DNA of 64,000 bases from Streptomyces sp. 1331.2 (GCF_900199205.1 NZ_OBMJ01000003.1:124001-188000); one strand, 5' to 3'; counted from the first letter of the stretch, positions 24,051-32,465 are shown. Notes: a model not told the origin generated them from the sequence alone. Numbers and translations are program-made.

Positions 24051-24749
24051 ATGGCTAGGCGCAGGCCTCCGGCGCGGGCGCGCCCTCGCCGCCGGCCCGC
24101 GCGGCGCGATGACGGCACATGGCTCGCCTACGCGATGGTGGCACTGCTCGCGCTCGGCGCGGCGGTTGCCGTCCTGCGGTGGCTGGCGGCGAACTGGTGG
24201 GTCCTCGTCGTCCTAGCGCTGACGGCCGGTGCCGTCGCCGCCGCCGTGCTGCGCGCCCGCGTCCTCGCTGCCCGCCGACTGCAGCTGCGGGCAGCCAGGT
24301 TGCGCCTGGCGCTGAGCGGTCCGGGCGGGATCGACCACATGGCGCCGGACGCGTTCGAGTACGCGGTGCGCGACCTGTTGCAGCGCGACGGCTGCCGCGC
24401 GCACAAGGTCGGGAGGGCCAACGACCAGAGCGTGGACGTCCTCGCCGAGGACCCGCTGGGGCGGCGCTGGGCCCTGCAGTGCAAGCACAAGCGGGATCCG
24501 CTCGGCGGAAAGCCGGTCGGTGTGGGCGTCCTGTACGCGCTCGCCGGCACCTACCAGCGGGCCCACCGCGCCCACGTCGCCGTCGTCGTCACCAACGGCA
24601 GCTTCTCCCGCGAAGCCCACCGCTGGGGCGCCGAGCAGGGCATCCTCCTGGTCGACCGGAACGCCCTCGCCCGCTGGGCCGCCGGCAGCCGGCCCCTGTG
24701 GGACGTCCTGCCCCGCATCCCCGCGCCCCGGGGCGGACACCGCCACTGA
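24051..24749 (+). CDS. Membrane-anchored Mrr-like restriction endonuclease domain protein
   Basis: A 232-aa protein. An Arg/Pro-rich N-terminus leads into two membrane helices (about 25-45 and 49-68), then a cytoplasmic Mrr_cat-type PD-(D/E)XK nuclease domain: ..MAPDAFEYAVRDLLQRDGCRAHKVGRANDQSVDVLAEDP..WALQCKHKRD... D in SVDVL and Q-C-K of LQCKHK are the expected catalytic residues. Mrr proteins cleave modified DNA, but membrane-anchored members are poorly characterised and may act on incoming DNA. A gene at 23780 also encodes a membrane protein. Confidence 0.8.
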   Translation: MARRRPPARARPRRRPARRDDGTWLAYAMVALLALGAAVAVLRWLAANWWVLVVLALTAGAVAAAVLRARVLAARRLQLRAARLRLALSGPGGIDHMAPDAFEYAVRDLLQRDGCRAHKVGRANDQSVDVLAEDPLGRRWALQCKHKRDPLGGKPVGVGVLYALAGTYQRAHRAHVAVVVTNGSFSREAHRWGAEQGILLVDRNALARWAAGSRPLWDVLPRIPAPRGGHRH

Positions 24750-24815
24750 CCTCGGCCCTGGGCCACGACTGCCGCAGGTCTACCGTGATCCGCGACAAGG
24801 GGAGGGGAAGCGGCC

Positions 24816-25277
24816 GTGGAACTGACGCGACGCGACAAGCGCTGGATAGCCGTGGTGGGGTTGATCGGGGTCGGGGTGGCGGGGTGCTACGCCTGGGCCG
24901 ACCACTCCGAGGACTCCGCCTACCCGCTCCCGTTCAAGAGGCGGGACGCGTCGGTCCTCGTCCGGCTCCAGCTCGCCGATCCGTCCACGAAGAACACCGT
25001 CGTGGAGGCGGACGACCGCACGATCACGATGGAGGTCGCCTGGAGCGGCTGCGACTACAAGCCCGACCTGGTCGCCGGGGAGTGGGCCGACAAGGTCACC
25101 CTGCTGCTGAGGCGCCGGGACGCCTCGGGCCCCGACATCGGCTGCGAGGACGGCGGCATCGCCCGCGTCACGGCCGTCCTCCGCCACCCCCTCGGCAGCC
25201 GGCCCGTGACCGACGCCCTCACCGGCAGGCCCGTCCCGTACACCCACGCCCAGGGACGGCCGGCGGCCGGCGGCTGA
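24816..25277 (+). CDS. Membrane-anchored hypothetical protein, 153 aa
   Basis: A signal anchor (residues 10-27, RWIAVVGLIGVGVAGCYAW) is followed by an extracellular domain with two Cys (SGCDY, IGCED) that could form a disulfide. C24 sits after VAG but the context is not a convincing lipobox. GTG 24816 follows GGAGGGG by about 8 bases. Family unknown; it lies 66 bp after the nuclease gene and may share its transcript. Confidence 0.65.
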   Translation: MELTRRDKRWIAVVGLIGVGVAGCYAWADHSEDSAYPLPFKRRDASVLVRLQLADPSTKNTVVEADDRTITMEVAWSGCDYKPDLVAGEWADKVTLLLRRRDASGPDIGCEDGGIARVTAVLRHPLGSRPVTDALTGRPVPYTHAQGRPAAGG

Positions 25278-25332
25278 CGCCCACCGGCCCGGAACTACCT
25301 GCCGGCTGAGGTCATGGAGCCGACCGCATCCG

Positions 25333-25362
25333 CCACGCTGGAACGGTAGAGGCCCAGCGTGG
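25333..25362. terminator. Hairpin between convergent genes
   Basis: 9-base arms ccacgctgg (25333-25341) and ccagcgtgg (25354-25362) pair perfectly, between the 24816 gene and the convergent hydrolase. Confidence 0.5.
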
Positions 25363-25388
25363 GGTCAGGACCGTACGCCACTGCCCGG

Positions 25389-26621
25389 TCAGGCTGTGGG
25401 GCCGGCGGGCGGGGTGTGGGCGGCCGGAGTCAGGGTGGTGTCGAGCCAGTCGAAGGTGACCTGCTGGAAGCGGGACATCGCTCCCATGTGGCAGTGCTCG
25501 CCCGCGCCTTCGGCCTCGGGGAGGGTGACCAGGGTGTGCGGGCAGGTCAGGGCGGCCCGGACGCGCTGGGGCTCGCCGCGGAAGAACTGGTCGTCCTCGG
25601 CGTCCAGGATCAGGGTCGGGCAGTCGATGAGGTGGGCGACTCCGTCGAGGGTGTAGTCGGCGGTGCGGCGGATGTAGTCCGCGGCGGAGTCGGCGCCGAA
25701 CGCCCACACGCCGTTACGCAGGGCCCAGCGGAGTTGGGTGCCGGCCTGCATGAGCAGGCTCAGGACGGGGTCGGCGAGGTCGTCGCGCCCGGACTCGACC
25801 CAGTCCCGCAGGAACGGCGGCATGACCCGGGTGTGGGCGTCGTGGTAGTCGTAGAGGCCGTCGTCCAGGACCAGGGCGGCCAGGCGGTGCTCGTGGGCGG
25901 CGGCGCGGGCGGTGAGGTAGCCGCCGAGGCTGTAGCCCAGCAGTGCGATCCGGTCGGGGGCGATCTCGGGCCGGGTGAGCGCGTAGTCGACCACCGGGGT
26001 GACCACGGCCTCCCAGTCAGGGCGGAAGACGAGGCCCTGCTCGCGCAGCGCCGCGCCCTGCCCGGGCCCGTCGTAGGCCAGCACGTTGTAGCCGCGGCGC
26101 AGCGCGGCCGCGCCGATGACGAAGTAGGCCTCCTCCAGAGTGGAGTCGAAGCCGCTGGTGAAGACGACGGTCGGGCGGGGGGCGCCGGAGTCGTCGACGA
26201 GGAAGAGGTAGCCGGGCAGGCTGGTGTCCTCGTAGGGGATGCGTACGGGCTCGACGGGGGTGTCCATCAGGGTCGCGGCGGTCGCGAAGGTCTCGCGGGA
26301 GAGGGCGGAGAGGGTCTTGACCTCGGGGTCGTGGGCGGGGTCGTCGCGGCGGTAGAACTCGGCTGTGCGGTAGTAGTTCGAGGCGCGCAGCAGGGCCTCG
26401 CGGGAGCTGACCCGGTGGCCGGCCGCCAGGGCGCGGGTACCGACGGCGTGGACGCGCTGCGCGGTGCGCTTCCACTCGCGCAGCCAGGCCTCCTCGTCGC
26501 CGTCGCCGATGGCGCGGGCGGTGGTCAGGACCTCGCCCAGGTCGGCGCCGCCGTCGTTGGCGAAGCCGGCCGTGCGCAGCGTCTCGAAGGAGAACGACTC
26601 GTCCTCGTACAGGAATCGCAT
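25389..26621 (-). CDS. FrsA/DUF1100-like alpha/beta hydrolase
   Basis: A 410-aa cytoplasmic hydrolase: an N-terminal helical cap (about 1-120) and a C-terminal alpha/beta fold with ..VVFTSGFDSTLEEAYF.., ..YDGPGQG.., the nucleophile elbow G-Y-S-L-G-G, ..LILDAEDDQFF.. (acid) and ..GEHCHMGA.. (His). The architecture matches the 2,6-dihydropseudooxynicotine hydrolase / FrsA group that splits C-C or ester bonds. It is divergent from a TetR gene with two palindromic operators between them, so it is probably induced by its own substrate class. Confidence 0.85.
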   Translation of the reverse strand: MRFLYEDESFSFETLRTAGFANDGGADLGEVLTTARAIGDGDEEAWLREWKRTAQRVHAVGTRALAAGHRVSSREALLRASNYYRTAEFYRRDDPAHDPEVKTLSALSRETFATAATLMDTPVEPVRIPYEDTSLPGYLFLVDDSGAPRPTVVFTSGFDSTLEEAYFVIGAAALRRGYNVLAYDGPGQGAALREQGLVFRPDWEAVVTPVVDYALTRPEIAPDRIALLGYSLGGYLTARAAAHEHRLAALVLDDGLYDYHDAHTRVMPPFLRDWVESGRDDLADPVLSLLMQAGTQLRWALRNGVWAFGADSAADYIRRTADYTLDGVAHLIDCPTLILDAEDDQFFRGEPQRVRAALTCPHTLVTLPEAEGAGEHCHMGAMSRFQQVTFDWLDTTLTPAAHTPPAGPTA

Positions 26622-26643
26622 GGTGCACCCCAGACCCTTTTGT

Positions 26644-26666
26644 CGAGACGGAACGGTTCCGTCTCG
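26644..26666. promoter_or_regulatory. TetR operator 1 (hydrolase side)
   Basis: A 23-bp palindrome, cgagacggaac g gttccgtctcg, perfect in both arms, 22 bp before the hydrolase start codon. Its size and position fit a TetR-dimer site. Confidence 0.85.
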
Positions 26667-26697
26667 TCTACTGGAACGACGGTAGCCCCCTCCCAGT

Positions 26698-26720
26698 CGA
26701 GACGCAACCGTTCCGTCTCG
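26698..26720. promoter_or_regulatory. TetR operator 2 (regulator side)
   Basis: A second 23-bp palindrome, cgagacgcaac c gttccgtctcg, with one mismatched pair. Its centre is 54 bp from that of operator 1 and it lies 14 bp before the TetR start, so the regulator probably controls itself too. Confidence 0.82.
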
Positions 26721-26734
26721 TGTAGGTTCGGGGC

Positions 26735-27379
26735 ATGCCCAGTTCCCCCGCGCCCGCCTCCGGGCCCACTCCCGCCTCCGGGCCCACCTCCGCCCACCCG
26801 CGCCGACTCCCCGGTGGGCCCGTGCTCCAGGACTCGGTCACCGAGGCGATCGCCCTCGCCTTCTTCGAGGAACTGGCGTCGGCCGGCTACGCGCGGCTGT
26901 CCCTGGAGGCGGTGGCCAAGCGCGCCGGCGCGGGCAAAGCGGCCATCTACCGCCGCTGGACGTCCAAGCTGGACATGACCGTCGACCTGGTCTCGGCCGT
27001 CGCCGTCACCACGTCCGGGACCATCGACACCGGCAGCCTGCGCGGCGACGTCCTCGCCTTCCTCACCGAGGTCGCCGACGCGCTGCAGCAGCCGCTCCCC
27101 GCGCGGATCATCCCCGACCTGATCGCCGAAGGCCACCGCAACCCCGAACTGGCCGAGGCCCTCTTCACCGCCGTCCGCGACACCCGCCGCGCCAAGGCCA
27201 CCCTGCTCCTGGAACGGGCGGTCCTCCGCGGCGAACTCCCCACCAACACCGACCGCGAACTCGCGCTCGACTTCCTCGCAGGCCCGCTCTACTGGCGCCT
27301 CGCCGTCGTCCACACCCCGACCGGCCGCGACTACCTCGACCGCCTCACCGACAAGCTCCTCGCCGCCTTCGCGGCCTGA
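26735..27379 (+). CDS. TetR-family regulator
   Basis: A 214-aa repressor. After a Pro/Ser-rich leader (1-30) the HTH reads ..FFEELASAGYARLSLEAVAKRAGAGKAAIYRRWTSKLDM.., with ligand-binding helices behind it. The true start could be an internal codon, since the leader is low-complexity. It is divergent from the hydrolase at 25389, with two matching palindromes in the 113-bp gap, the standard autorepressing TetR-enzyme pair. Confidence 0.9.
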   Translation: MPSSPAPASGPTPASGPTSAHPRRLPGGPVLQDSVTEAIALAFFEELASAGYARLSLEAVAKRAGAGKAAIYRRWTSKLDMTVDLVSAVAVTTSGTIDTGSLRGDVLAFLTEVADALQQPLPARIIPDLIAEGHRNPELAEALFTAVRDTRRAKATLLLERAVLRGELPTNTDRELALDFLAGPLYWRLAVVHTPTGRDYLDRLTDKLLAAFAA

Positions 27380-27380
27380 C

Positions 27381-27418
27381 GCCCGGCCCGCCCGTCCGGC
27401 CGAACGGGCGGGCCGGGC
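27381..27418. terminator. Bidirectional terminator
   Basis: A perfect 15-bp stem (gcccggcccgcccgt / acgggcgggccgggc) with an 8-base loop, between the TetR gene and the convergent dienelactone-hydrolase gene. Confidence 0.88.
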
Positions 27419-27432
27419 GGGCCGGACTGAGC

Positions 27433-27467
27433 GTCAGCCGTCAGCCGTCAGCCGTCAGCCGTCAGCC
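27433..27467. repeat. Heptanucleotide repeat over a stop codon
   Basis: Five tandem copies of gtcagcc. On the reverse strand the unit is ggctgac, which contains TGA; the stop of the dienelactone-hydrolase gene (27455-27457) is one of these. Because 7 is not a multiple of 3, successive units place stops in all three frames. Confidence 0.9.
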
Positions 27468-28189
27468 AGCGTGCGACCGAGGAGGGGCAGCAGGCGGTCC
27501 CAGTGGTGCTGCAGGCCGGCCGGGTCGAAGGCGTCGGTGTCGGACATGGTGAAGCCGTGCTCGGTGCCCGGGTAGATCTCGGAGGTGTGGCCGACCCCTG
27601 CGGCGTCCAGGTCCCGGTTGAGCTCGACGAGGGCTTCGGGCGTCACGTCGCTTGCGGCGTGGCCGAAGTGGGCCTCCACAGTGAGGCCGCGCAGGCCGTC
27701 GGGCCCGTCGGCGCCCACCGGGGCGTGGAACGCGCCGAGCGCGGCCACCCGGCCGGGGTGGGCCACGGCGGTGCGCAGCGCCAGGAGGCCGCCGATGCAG
27801 TAGCCGGTCAGCCCGACCGGTCCGGCGGCGACTTCGGGCTGGGCGGTGAGGAACCCGAGGAACGCCTCGGCGTCGCGCAGGACGCGTTCGGCGGTGTGCT
27901 CCTGGATCAGGGGCATCAGCTCGGCGAAGATCGCGGGCCGGACCTCCTCCCCGATGTGCGCGGGGAGGTCGATCACCGGGGTCGGGCCGTGCCGGTAGAG
28001 GAAGTTGGGAACGAGCACGTAGTAGCCGTGCCCGGCCAGCTCGCGGGCCATCTCGCGCAGTACGGGCCGGATGCCGAAGCCGTCCGGGTACATCAGCACC
28101 CCCGGGTGCCGCCCGCCACCGTCGGGGAAGGCGGCGAAGGCGTCGGCCCGGCCGTCCGCGGTCGGGATCTGCAGGGTCTTGGTGGGCAT
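27455..28189 (-). CDS. Dienelactone-hydrolase family protein
   Basis: A 244-aa cytoplasmic alpha/beta hydrolase with a Cys nucleophile: ..HPGVLMYPDGFGIRPVLREMA.., elbow G-Y-C-I-G-G, and His in ..PGTEHGFT... Dienelactone hydrolases open lactones in chlorocatechol breakdown, but most Streptomyces members have unknown substrates. ATG 28189 follows GGAGAG. The last codons run into the heptamer repeat. It stands alone, with a gene-free region of about 300 bp upstream. Confidence 0.88.
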   Translation of the reverse strand: MPTKTLQIPTADGRADAFAAFPDGGGRHPGVLMYPDGFGIRPVLREMARELAGHGYYVLVPNFLYRHGPTPVIDLPAHIGEEVRPAIFAELMPLIQEHTAERVLRDAEAFLGFLTAQPEVAAGPVGLTGYCIGGLLALRTAVAHPGRVAALGAFHAPVGADGPDGLRGLTVEAHFGHAASDVTPEALVELNRDLDAAGVGHTSEIYPGTEHGFTMSDTDAFDPAGLQHHWDRLLPLLGRTLADG

Positions 28190-28493
28190 GAACTCTCCTG
28201 TCGTGGTTGATGTGTCGAGCTGTGATCAACTCACGAGGGAGGCGGAGCCCGGGCCTGCGGGGAAGCGGCGCCCGGGCCTCGGTCCGGCAGCGGGCCGGCC
28301 CCGGCCCGCACGGTGCTCAGCGGAGCACCGGGTCGCCGATCCGTGTGTGGCGCAAGGCCGTCCCGGTCGTCATGGCTGTCAACCTAGCCGACCGGGTGAG
28401 GCCGGGTCCAGCTCCGATCACCGTGCCCCACAAGGGAGTTCGCCGTGAGGGAGTTAGCCGAGGGCAGCGCGCCACGCCCGGCGGCGTGCGCGG
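28190..28493. promoter_or_regulatory. Gene-free region upstream of the dienelactone hydrolase
   Basis: 304 bp without a gene. An inverted repeat gttgat / atcaac about 13 bases apart (near 28206-28232) sits just upstream of the hydrolase start and could be an operator. The rest shows nothing recognisable. Confidence 0.3.
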
Positions 28494-29450
28494 TCAGGTG
28501 TAGCGGGCGGCGGCGCGGCGGGTCGCCTCGGCCAGGCGGGCCCGGAGTTCGGGTGGCCGGATGACCTCGGCTTCCGGGCCCAGGCGCAGGAGTTCGAGGT
28601 ACCCGATGTCCCAGTCCTCGACCGGCAGGGTCACGGTGACCCAGCCCTCGGCATCCGGCGGGCCCGCGGTGGCGAGGGCGTCGGCGGCGGCGGTCGCCTC
28701 CAGCAGGACGGCCAGGTTCTCGACGGCGAGCGGGCTCAGCCGTACGGCGGCCCGCTCGCGCAGCAGAGCGCGGGTGAACTCCCGTGCCGCCGCGGCCCAG
28801 TGGCCGGCGAGGTCGAACTCCGGGTCGCGCTCGAACCGTTCGTCGCCGGCCTCGGCCGTTTCGAAGCGGTCGACGCGGTACGTGCCGACCCGGCCGGAGG
28901 CGCCGCGCGCCACGAGGTACCACTGCCCGGCCTTCAGGACCAGGCCGTACGGCTCCAGCCGCCGCTCCCGGGTGCCGCCGCGCGCCGCGTACCGGCCGTG
29001 CAGCACACGTTCCTCCCACACGGCGCGCGACACCTCGGGGAGCAGCGGCGGGGGTTCGGTCTCGCGGAACCAGGCCGGTGCGTCGAGGTGGAACCGCCGG
29101 ACGGCGCCGGCGGGGGCGTCGCCCAGGACGGCGGCGACCTTCAGCCGTGCGGCGAGGGCGTGCCCGGCCAGTCCCATGTCGCGCAGCGGGCCCGGAAGGG
29201 CGGCCAGGTGCAGGACTTCGGCCTCGGCGCGTTCGAGGCCGGTGAGGCGGGTGCGGTAGCCGTCGACCAGCCGGTAGCCGCCGGCGCGGCCGCGGTCGGC
29301 GTACACCGGCACGCCGGCCTCGACCAGGGCGGCGACGTCCCGCTGCACGGTGCGCTCGGAGACCTCCAGCTCGGCCGCGAGCTCGGCGGCGGTCATCGTC
29401 CGCCGGGCCTGGAGGAGCAGCAGCAGGGCGATGGCCCGGCTCGCCCGCAC
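28494..29450 (-). CDS. WYL-domain transcriptional regulator (YafY-like)
   Basis: A 318-aa regulator: an N-terminal HTH_11 (..RRTMTAAELAAELEVSERTVQRDVAALVEAGVPVYADRGRAGGYRL..) and a WYL domain (..EPYGLVLKAGQWYLVARG..RTYRVDRF-like..) followed by a WCX extension. WYL domains sense nucleotides or small ligands. ATG 29450. It lies 60 bp downstream of the PPOX gene on the same strand and may be in its operon. Confidence 0.9.
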   Translation of the reverse strand: MRASRAIALLLLLQARRTMTAAELAAELEVSERTVQRDVAALVEAGVPVYADRGRAGGYRLVDGYRTRLTGLERAEAEVLHLAALPGPLRDMGLAGHALAARLKVAAVLGDAPAGAVRRFHLDAPAWFRETEPPPLLPEVSRAVWEERVLHGRYAARGGTRERRLEPYGLVLKAGQWYLVARGASGRVGTYRVDRFETAEAGDERFERDPEFDLAGHWAAAAREFTRALLRERAAVRLSPLAVENLAVLLEATAAADALATAGPPDAEGWVTVTLPVEDWDIGYLELLRLGPEAEVIRPPELRARLAEATRRAAARYT

Positions 29451-29510
29451 GTGGCCTCTCCTTCCGTCAGTCTTCCGTCGTCGGGTGGCCCGTTCCAGGT
29501 CCGGGCCTGA

Positions 29511-30116
29511 TCATGCCTGGTCCACCTGGTCCGCCTCGTTCGCCTTGTTCGCCTCGTCCGCCGGGTCTACCTCGTCCGCCGTGTCCGCGTCGTCCGCCTG
29601 CCGGCCGAGCTTGGCGGGGTCGGCGGCGAACACGGCCATCCACTGCGGGTGCAGCCGGTAGTAGACCACGTCGTTGTCCCAGTCGAAGGCGTCGTCGCCG
29701 TAGAAGTCCCGGAAGTACGCGAGCAGTTCCGGCCAGTCGGCGGCCGGCTCGCCGCCGAGGGGATTGAGGGTCTCCGCGGTGCCGTGGGTGAACACGCCCA
29801 GGTCCTCCCCGCGCAGGTGCGCGGCGCTGACGGCGGGCCGGGCGGCGAGGTGCCGGGCCTTGGCGGCGCTGCGCGCGGTGCCGAAGTGCCACTTGCCGTG
29901 CAGGAAGTGGCCGTCCACTCCGCTGATCCGCGGCTCGCCCTTGGCCGTCACGGTGGACAGCGCGAGCGTGCACATGCCGGTGAGCGCGCCGGTGAGCTGT
30001 TCGGCGGTGAGCGTGCGCTCGCTGCTGATGATCGACCTCAGGTGCGCCGTGGAGCCGGCGAGCGAGGTGTCGAGGAGGGCTTGGAGCTGCTGGAGTTCTT
30101 CGGGTGTCTCGCGCAT
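29511..30116 (-). CDS. Pyridoxamine 5'-phosphate oxidase-like flavoprotein
   Basis: A 201-aa split-barrel protein: ..LTGMCTLALSTVTAKGEPRISGVDGHFLHGKWHFGTARSAAKARHLAARPAVSAAHL.., the PPOX fold that binds FMN or F420. A role in redox of a small cofactor or drug is possible. The last 30 residues are an unusual acidic Ala/Asp/Glu/Asn repeat tail. It is divergent from the reductase at 30375 and upstream of the WYL regulator. Confidence 0.85.
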   Translation of the reverse strand: MRETPEELQQLQALLDTSLAGSTAHLRSIISSERTLTAEQLTGALTGMCTLALSTVTAKGEPRISGVDGHFLHGKWHFGTARSAAKARHLAARPAVSAAHLRGEDLGVFTHGTAETLNPLGGEPAADWPELLAYFRDFYGDDAFDWDNDVVYYRLHPQWMAVFAADPAKLGRQADDADTADEVDPADEANKANEADQVDQA

Positions 30117-30374
30117 GAGGGTCCTTGTCCGTCCGTCCGTCTGATCGTTTGACCGTCTGTCGTCCCGACCTGCGCCACCGTGACACCGGCCGGGCCCCTA
30201 CTGTCCCCTCGAAACCCGACACCCTCTGTCGTGTTATCCGCGCGCGGCGCCTTGGAGCGGGCGGTGCGAGTGGGGCACCGTGTGCTGGGCACCGTGTGTA
30301 CTCGGCTCCGTGTGTGCCGGGCGCTGCACGACCGGTCGGCAAGTGCCGTTCGAGGAATCGGGAGTAGGAAAGCC

Positions 30375-31019
30375 ATGGGCCTCATCCACATCGAACTGTT
30401 CACCACCCTCGACCTCGTCGGGCAGGCGCCCGGCGGCCCCGACGAGGACCCGGCCGGGTTCCCGTTCGGCGGCTGGCAGGCGCCGTTGCTGGACGAGGCC
30501 ACCGGCACACAGATCGCCGCCGCGTACGAGGGCACGGACGCCCTGCTGCTCGGCCGGCGCACCTACGACCTCTTCGCCGCCTACTGGCCCCACCAGGAGG
30601 GCGGCCAGGACAACGAGTTCGCCACCCTCTTCAACAGCGTCCCCAAGTACGTGGCCTCCCGCGGGAAGCCCGACCTCTCCTGGGCCGGCTCCACCCAACT
30701 CGGCCCCGACCTGGCCGCCGCGGTACGGGAGATCCGCGACCGGCACCGGCACGTGAAGGTCGTCGGGAGCCTGAACCTGGTCCAGACTCTCCTGCGCGAG
30801 AAGCTCTTCGACCGCCTCGACCTCTGGGTGCACCCGATCGTGCTCGGCGTCGGGAAGAAGGTCTTCGACGGCGGCGCCGTGCCCACGAACGTCACCCTCC
30901 TCGAACCCCCCACGGCCGGCCGCAAGGGCACCGTCTTCCTGCGCTACGCCCTCGCCGACGGCACTCCCGCCACCGGCGACATGAGCGCCCCCGACCGCGG
31001 ACTCGGCGACGACCGCTGA
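30375..31019 (+). CDS. Dihydrofolate-reductase-like (RibD C-terminal) protein
   Basis: A 214-aa protein of the DHFR/RibD_C superfamily: ..IHIELFTTLDLVGQAPGGPDED.., ..DALLLGRRTYDLFAAYWP.., ..VKVVGSLNLVQTLL..LDLWVHPIVLGVGKKVF... These NADPH-binding proteins are common in Streptomyces and usually not true DHFRs. ATG 30375 follows TAGGAAA. The 258-bp divergent region upstream has short GTGTG-type repeats and a cgaca/tgtcg inverted repeat near 30217. Confidence 0.87.
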   Translation: MGLIHIELFTTLDLVGQAPGGPDEDPAGFPFGGWQAPLLDEATGTQIAAAYEGTDALLLGRRTYDLFAAYWPHQEGGQDNEFATLFNSVPKYVASRGKPDLSWAGSTQLGPDLAAAVREIRDRHRHVKVVGSLNLVQTLLREKLFDRLDLWVHPIVLGVGKKVFDGGAVPTNVTLLEPPTAGRKGTVFLRYALADGTPATGDMSAPDRGLGDDR

Positions 31020-31030
31020 CAGCACACCGG

Positions 31031-31075
31031 GCCGGAGGGGCCGGCGCCGACTCCTGGCGCGCCGGTCCCTCCGGC
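31031..31075 (+). terminator. Terminator after the DHFR-like gene
   Basis: 17-base arms (gccggaggggccggcgc at 31031-31047; gcgccggtccctccggc at 31059-31075) pair with one mismatch. Confidence 0.8.
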
Positions 31076-31093
31076 CGTTGCGGGGACGGCGGT

Positions 31094-31330
31094 TCAGGCA
31101 GGGACGAGGTCCCAGCGCTGGGTGGCGGCGGCGGTGTCCGGGGCCTGGGTGCCCGCGCCGCCGGCCGCGGTGGGGGCGGTGAGCGCGAGTCCGGAGTGAG
31201 CGAGGATGATGCGGTAGCCGGCGTTGTGGTCGCCGACGATCCGGAAGGCCTGGTTCATCCGCACCATGAGCGCTGTCTGGGCCGGGTTCCGGATGACCGC
31301 CGTGCAGTGGTACCGGACCAGCGCCGTGCC
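31094..31330 (-). pseudogene. Relic of a ricin-type lectin domain
   Basis: An open stretch ending at 31094 encodes ..AFRIVGDHNAGYRIILAHSGLALTAP.. and ..ATQRWDLVPA, the last subdomain of a ricin-B trefoil with its QRW motif. It has no plausible start or secretion signal and no catalytic part, so it is probably the 3' remnant of a secreted glycosidase gene. It lies between the DHFR-like gene and the hydrolase at 31387. Confidence 0.45.
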
Positions 31331-31386
31331 GGCGGCGGTGCTCGAACCGGGGAGGCAGCCGGACGGCGGCCTGCCTCCCGGGGCGG

Positions 31387-32346
31387 CTACTTGGCCTCGA
31401 TCCGGCCGACCGGTTCGGGGGCGGCGGCCAGGGCCTCGCAGGCGGTGGGCCAGGCCGGGTCGCCGGGGTGGAGGCGGGTGCGGAGGTAGGCGGCGGTGAG
31501 CCGGGTGAGGGCGGCGACCCGTTCGGGGTTCTCGTCGGTGGTCTCGGCGGCGTCGTATCCGGCGATTCCGCCGAGGCCGTGTTCCGCGCCGAACAGGGTG
31601 AGCAGGGTCTTGGGGGCGGGGGCGAGGGTGTAGGGGTCGGCGTGCCAGGCCGGGCCGAGGTCGGTGAAGTGCCGGGGGTCGTCCTGGTCGCCGACGACGA
31701 CCAGGGCGGGGGTGGTCATGGTGGAGAAGTCGACGGCTCCGATGATCGGCCACTGCTTCGCCATGGGCCCGTTGTAGGCGTCGCCGCCCCGGCCGGGCGG
31801 GGCGAGCAGGACGCCCGCCGTGATCCGCGGCTCGGCCAGGTGCACCACGGTCCCGGTGTCGGGGTCGTGGAGTCCGGCGCCCAGCAGGAGGGCGGCGGTG
31901 AAGCCGCCGTACGAGTGCCCGGCGAGGGCGATCCTGCTGTGGTCGAGGCGTCCCGCGAGCTGCGGGACGGTGCGCTCGATGACGTCGAGCCGGTCGAGGA
32001 CGTGGGTCATGTCCTCGGCGCGGGAGCGCCAGAAGTCGGGTGCGCCGCGGGCGTCGGCGACCAGGTGGCTCAGGGTTCGGGAGGTGAGGTGGGTGGGCTG
32101 GAGGACGGCGAAGCCTTCGGCCGCCCAGGCGTCGGCGAGCGGCGCGTAGCCGTGCAGCGAGGAGAGGTGGTGCGAGGGGCCGTGGCCGTGGGAGAGCAGG
32201 ATGACGGGCAGTCCGGTGCCGGACGCGGGTGCGGTGACGCGGACGTGGAGGTCCACGGGGCGTCCGGGGACGGGCAGGACCACCGGGCTGTAGGACAGGA
32301 CGGGGACGGGGACGGAGACAGGTTCGGTGCGGGTGGGTGCGCTCAT
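31387..32346 (-). CDS. Alpha/beta hydrolase (chlorophyllase/PAF-acetylhydrolase-like)
   Basis: A 319-aa hydrolase: ..LPVILLSHGHGPSHHLSSLHGYAPLADAWAAEGFAVLQPTH.. (oxyanion HGHG), elbow G-H-S-Y-G-G, ..VVVGDQDDPRHF.. (acid) and ..GAEHGLGG.. (His). No signal peptide. ATG 32346 has AGGAGG about 10 bases upstream. It is divergent from a TetR gene with a palindromic operator in the gap, so substrate-inducible expression is likely. Confidence 0.85.
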   Translation of the reverse strand: MSAPTRTEPVSVPVPVLSYSPVVLPVPGRPVDLHVRVTAPASGTGLPVILLSHGHGPSHHLSSLHGYAPLADAWAAEGFAVLQPTHLTSRTLSHLVADARGAPDFWRSRAEDMTHVLDRLDVIERTVPQLAGRLDHSRIALAGHSYGGFTAALLLGAGLHDPDTGTVVHLAEPRITAGVLLAPPGRGGDAYNGPMAKQWPIIGAVDFSTMTTPALVVVGDQDDPRHFTDLGPAWHADPYTLAPAPKTLLTLFGAEHGLGGIAGYDAAETTDENPERVAALTRLTAAYLRTRLHPGDPAWPTACEALAAAPEPVGRIEAK

Positions 32347-32420
32347 GGCGAGCGTTCCTCCTTCTGCGGTGACGGCAGGCAAGTGGCAGACGGCGGCAGC
32401 CTTCGGCCTCGGCTAAGCTG

Positions 32421-32465
32421 AAACGGAACACCGTCCCATTTACTATCCGGAACGAGGTTCCGTTT
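32421..32465. promoter_or_regulatory. TetR operator, hydrolase/TetR divergon
   Basis: Outer arms aaacggaac (32421-32429) and gttccgttt (32457-32465) pair perfectly; inside, cggaac gag gttccg (32448-32462) is a perfect 6-3-6 palindrome. The acggaac half-site is the same as in the operators at 26644 and 26698. Confidence 0.72.
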
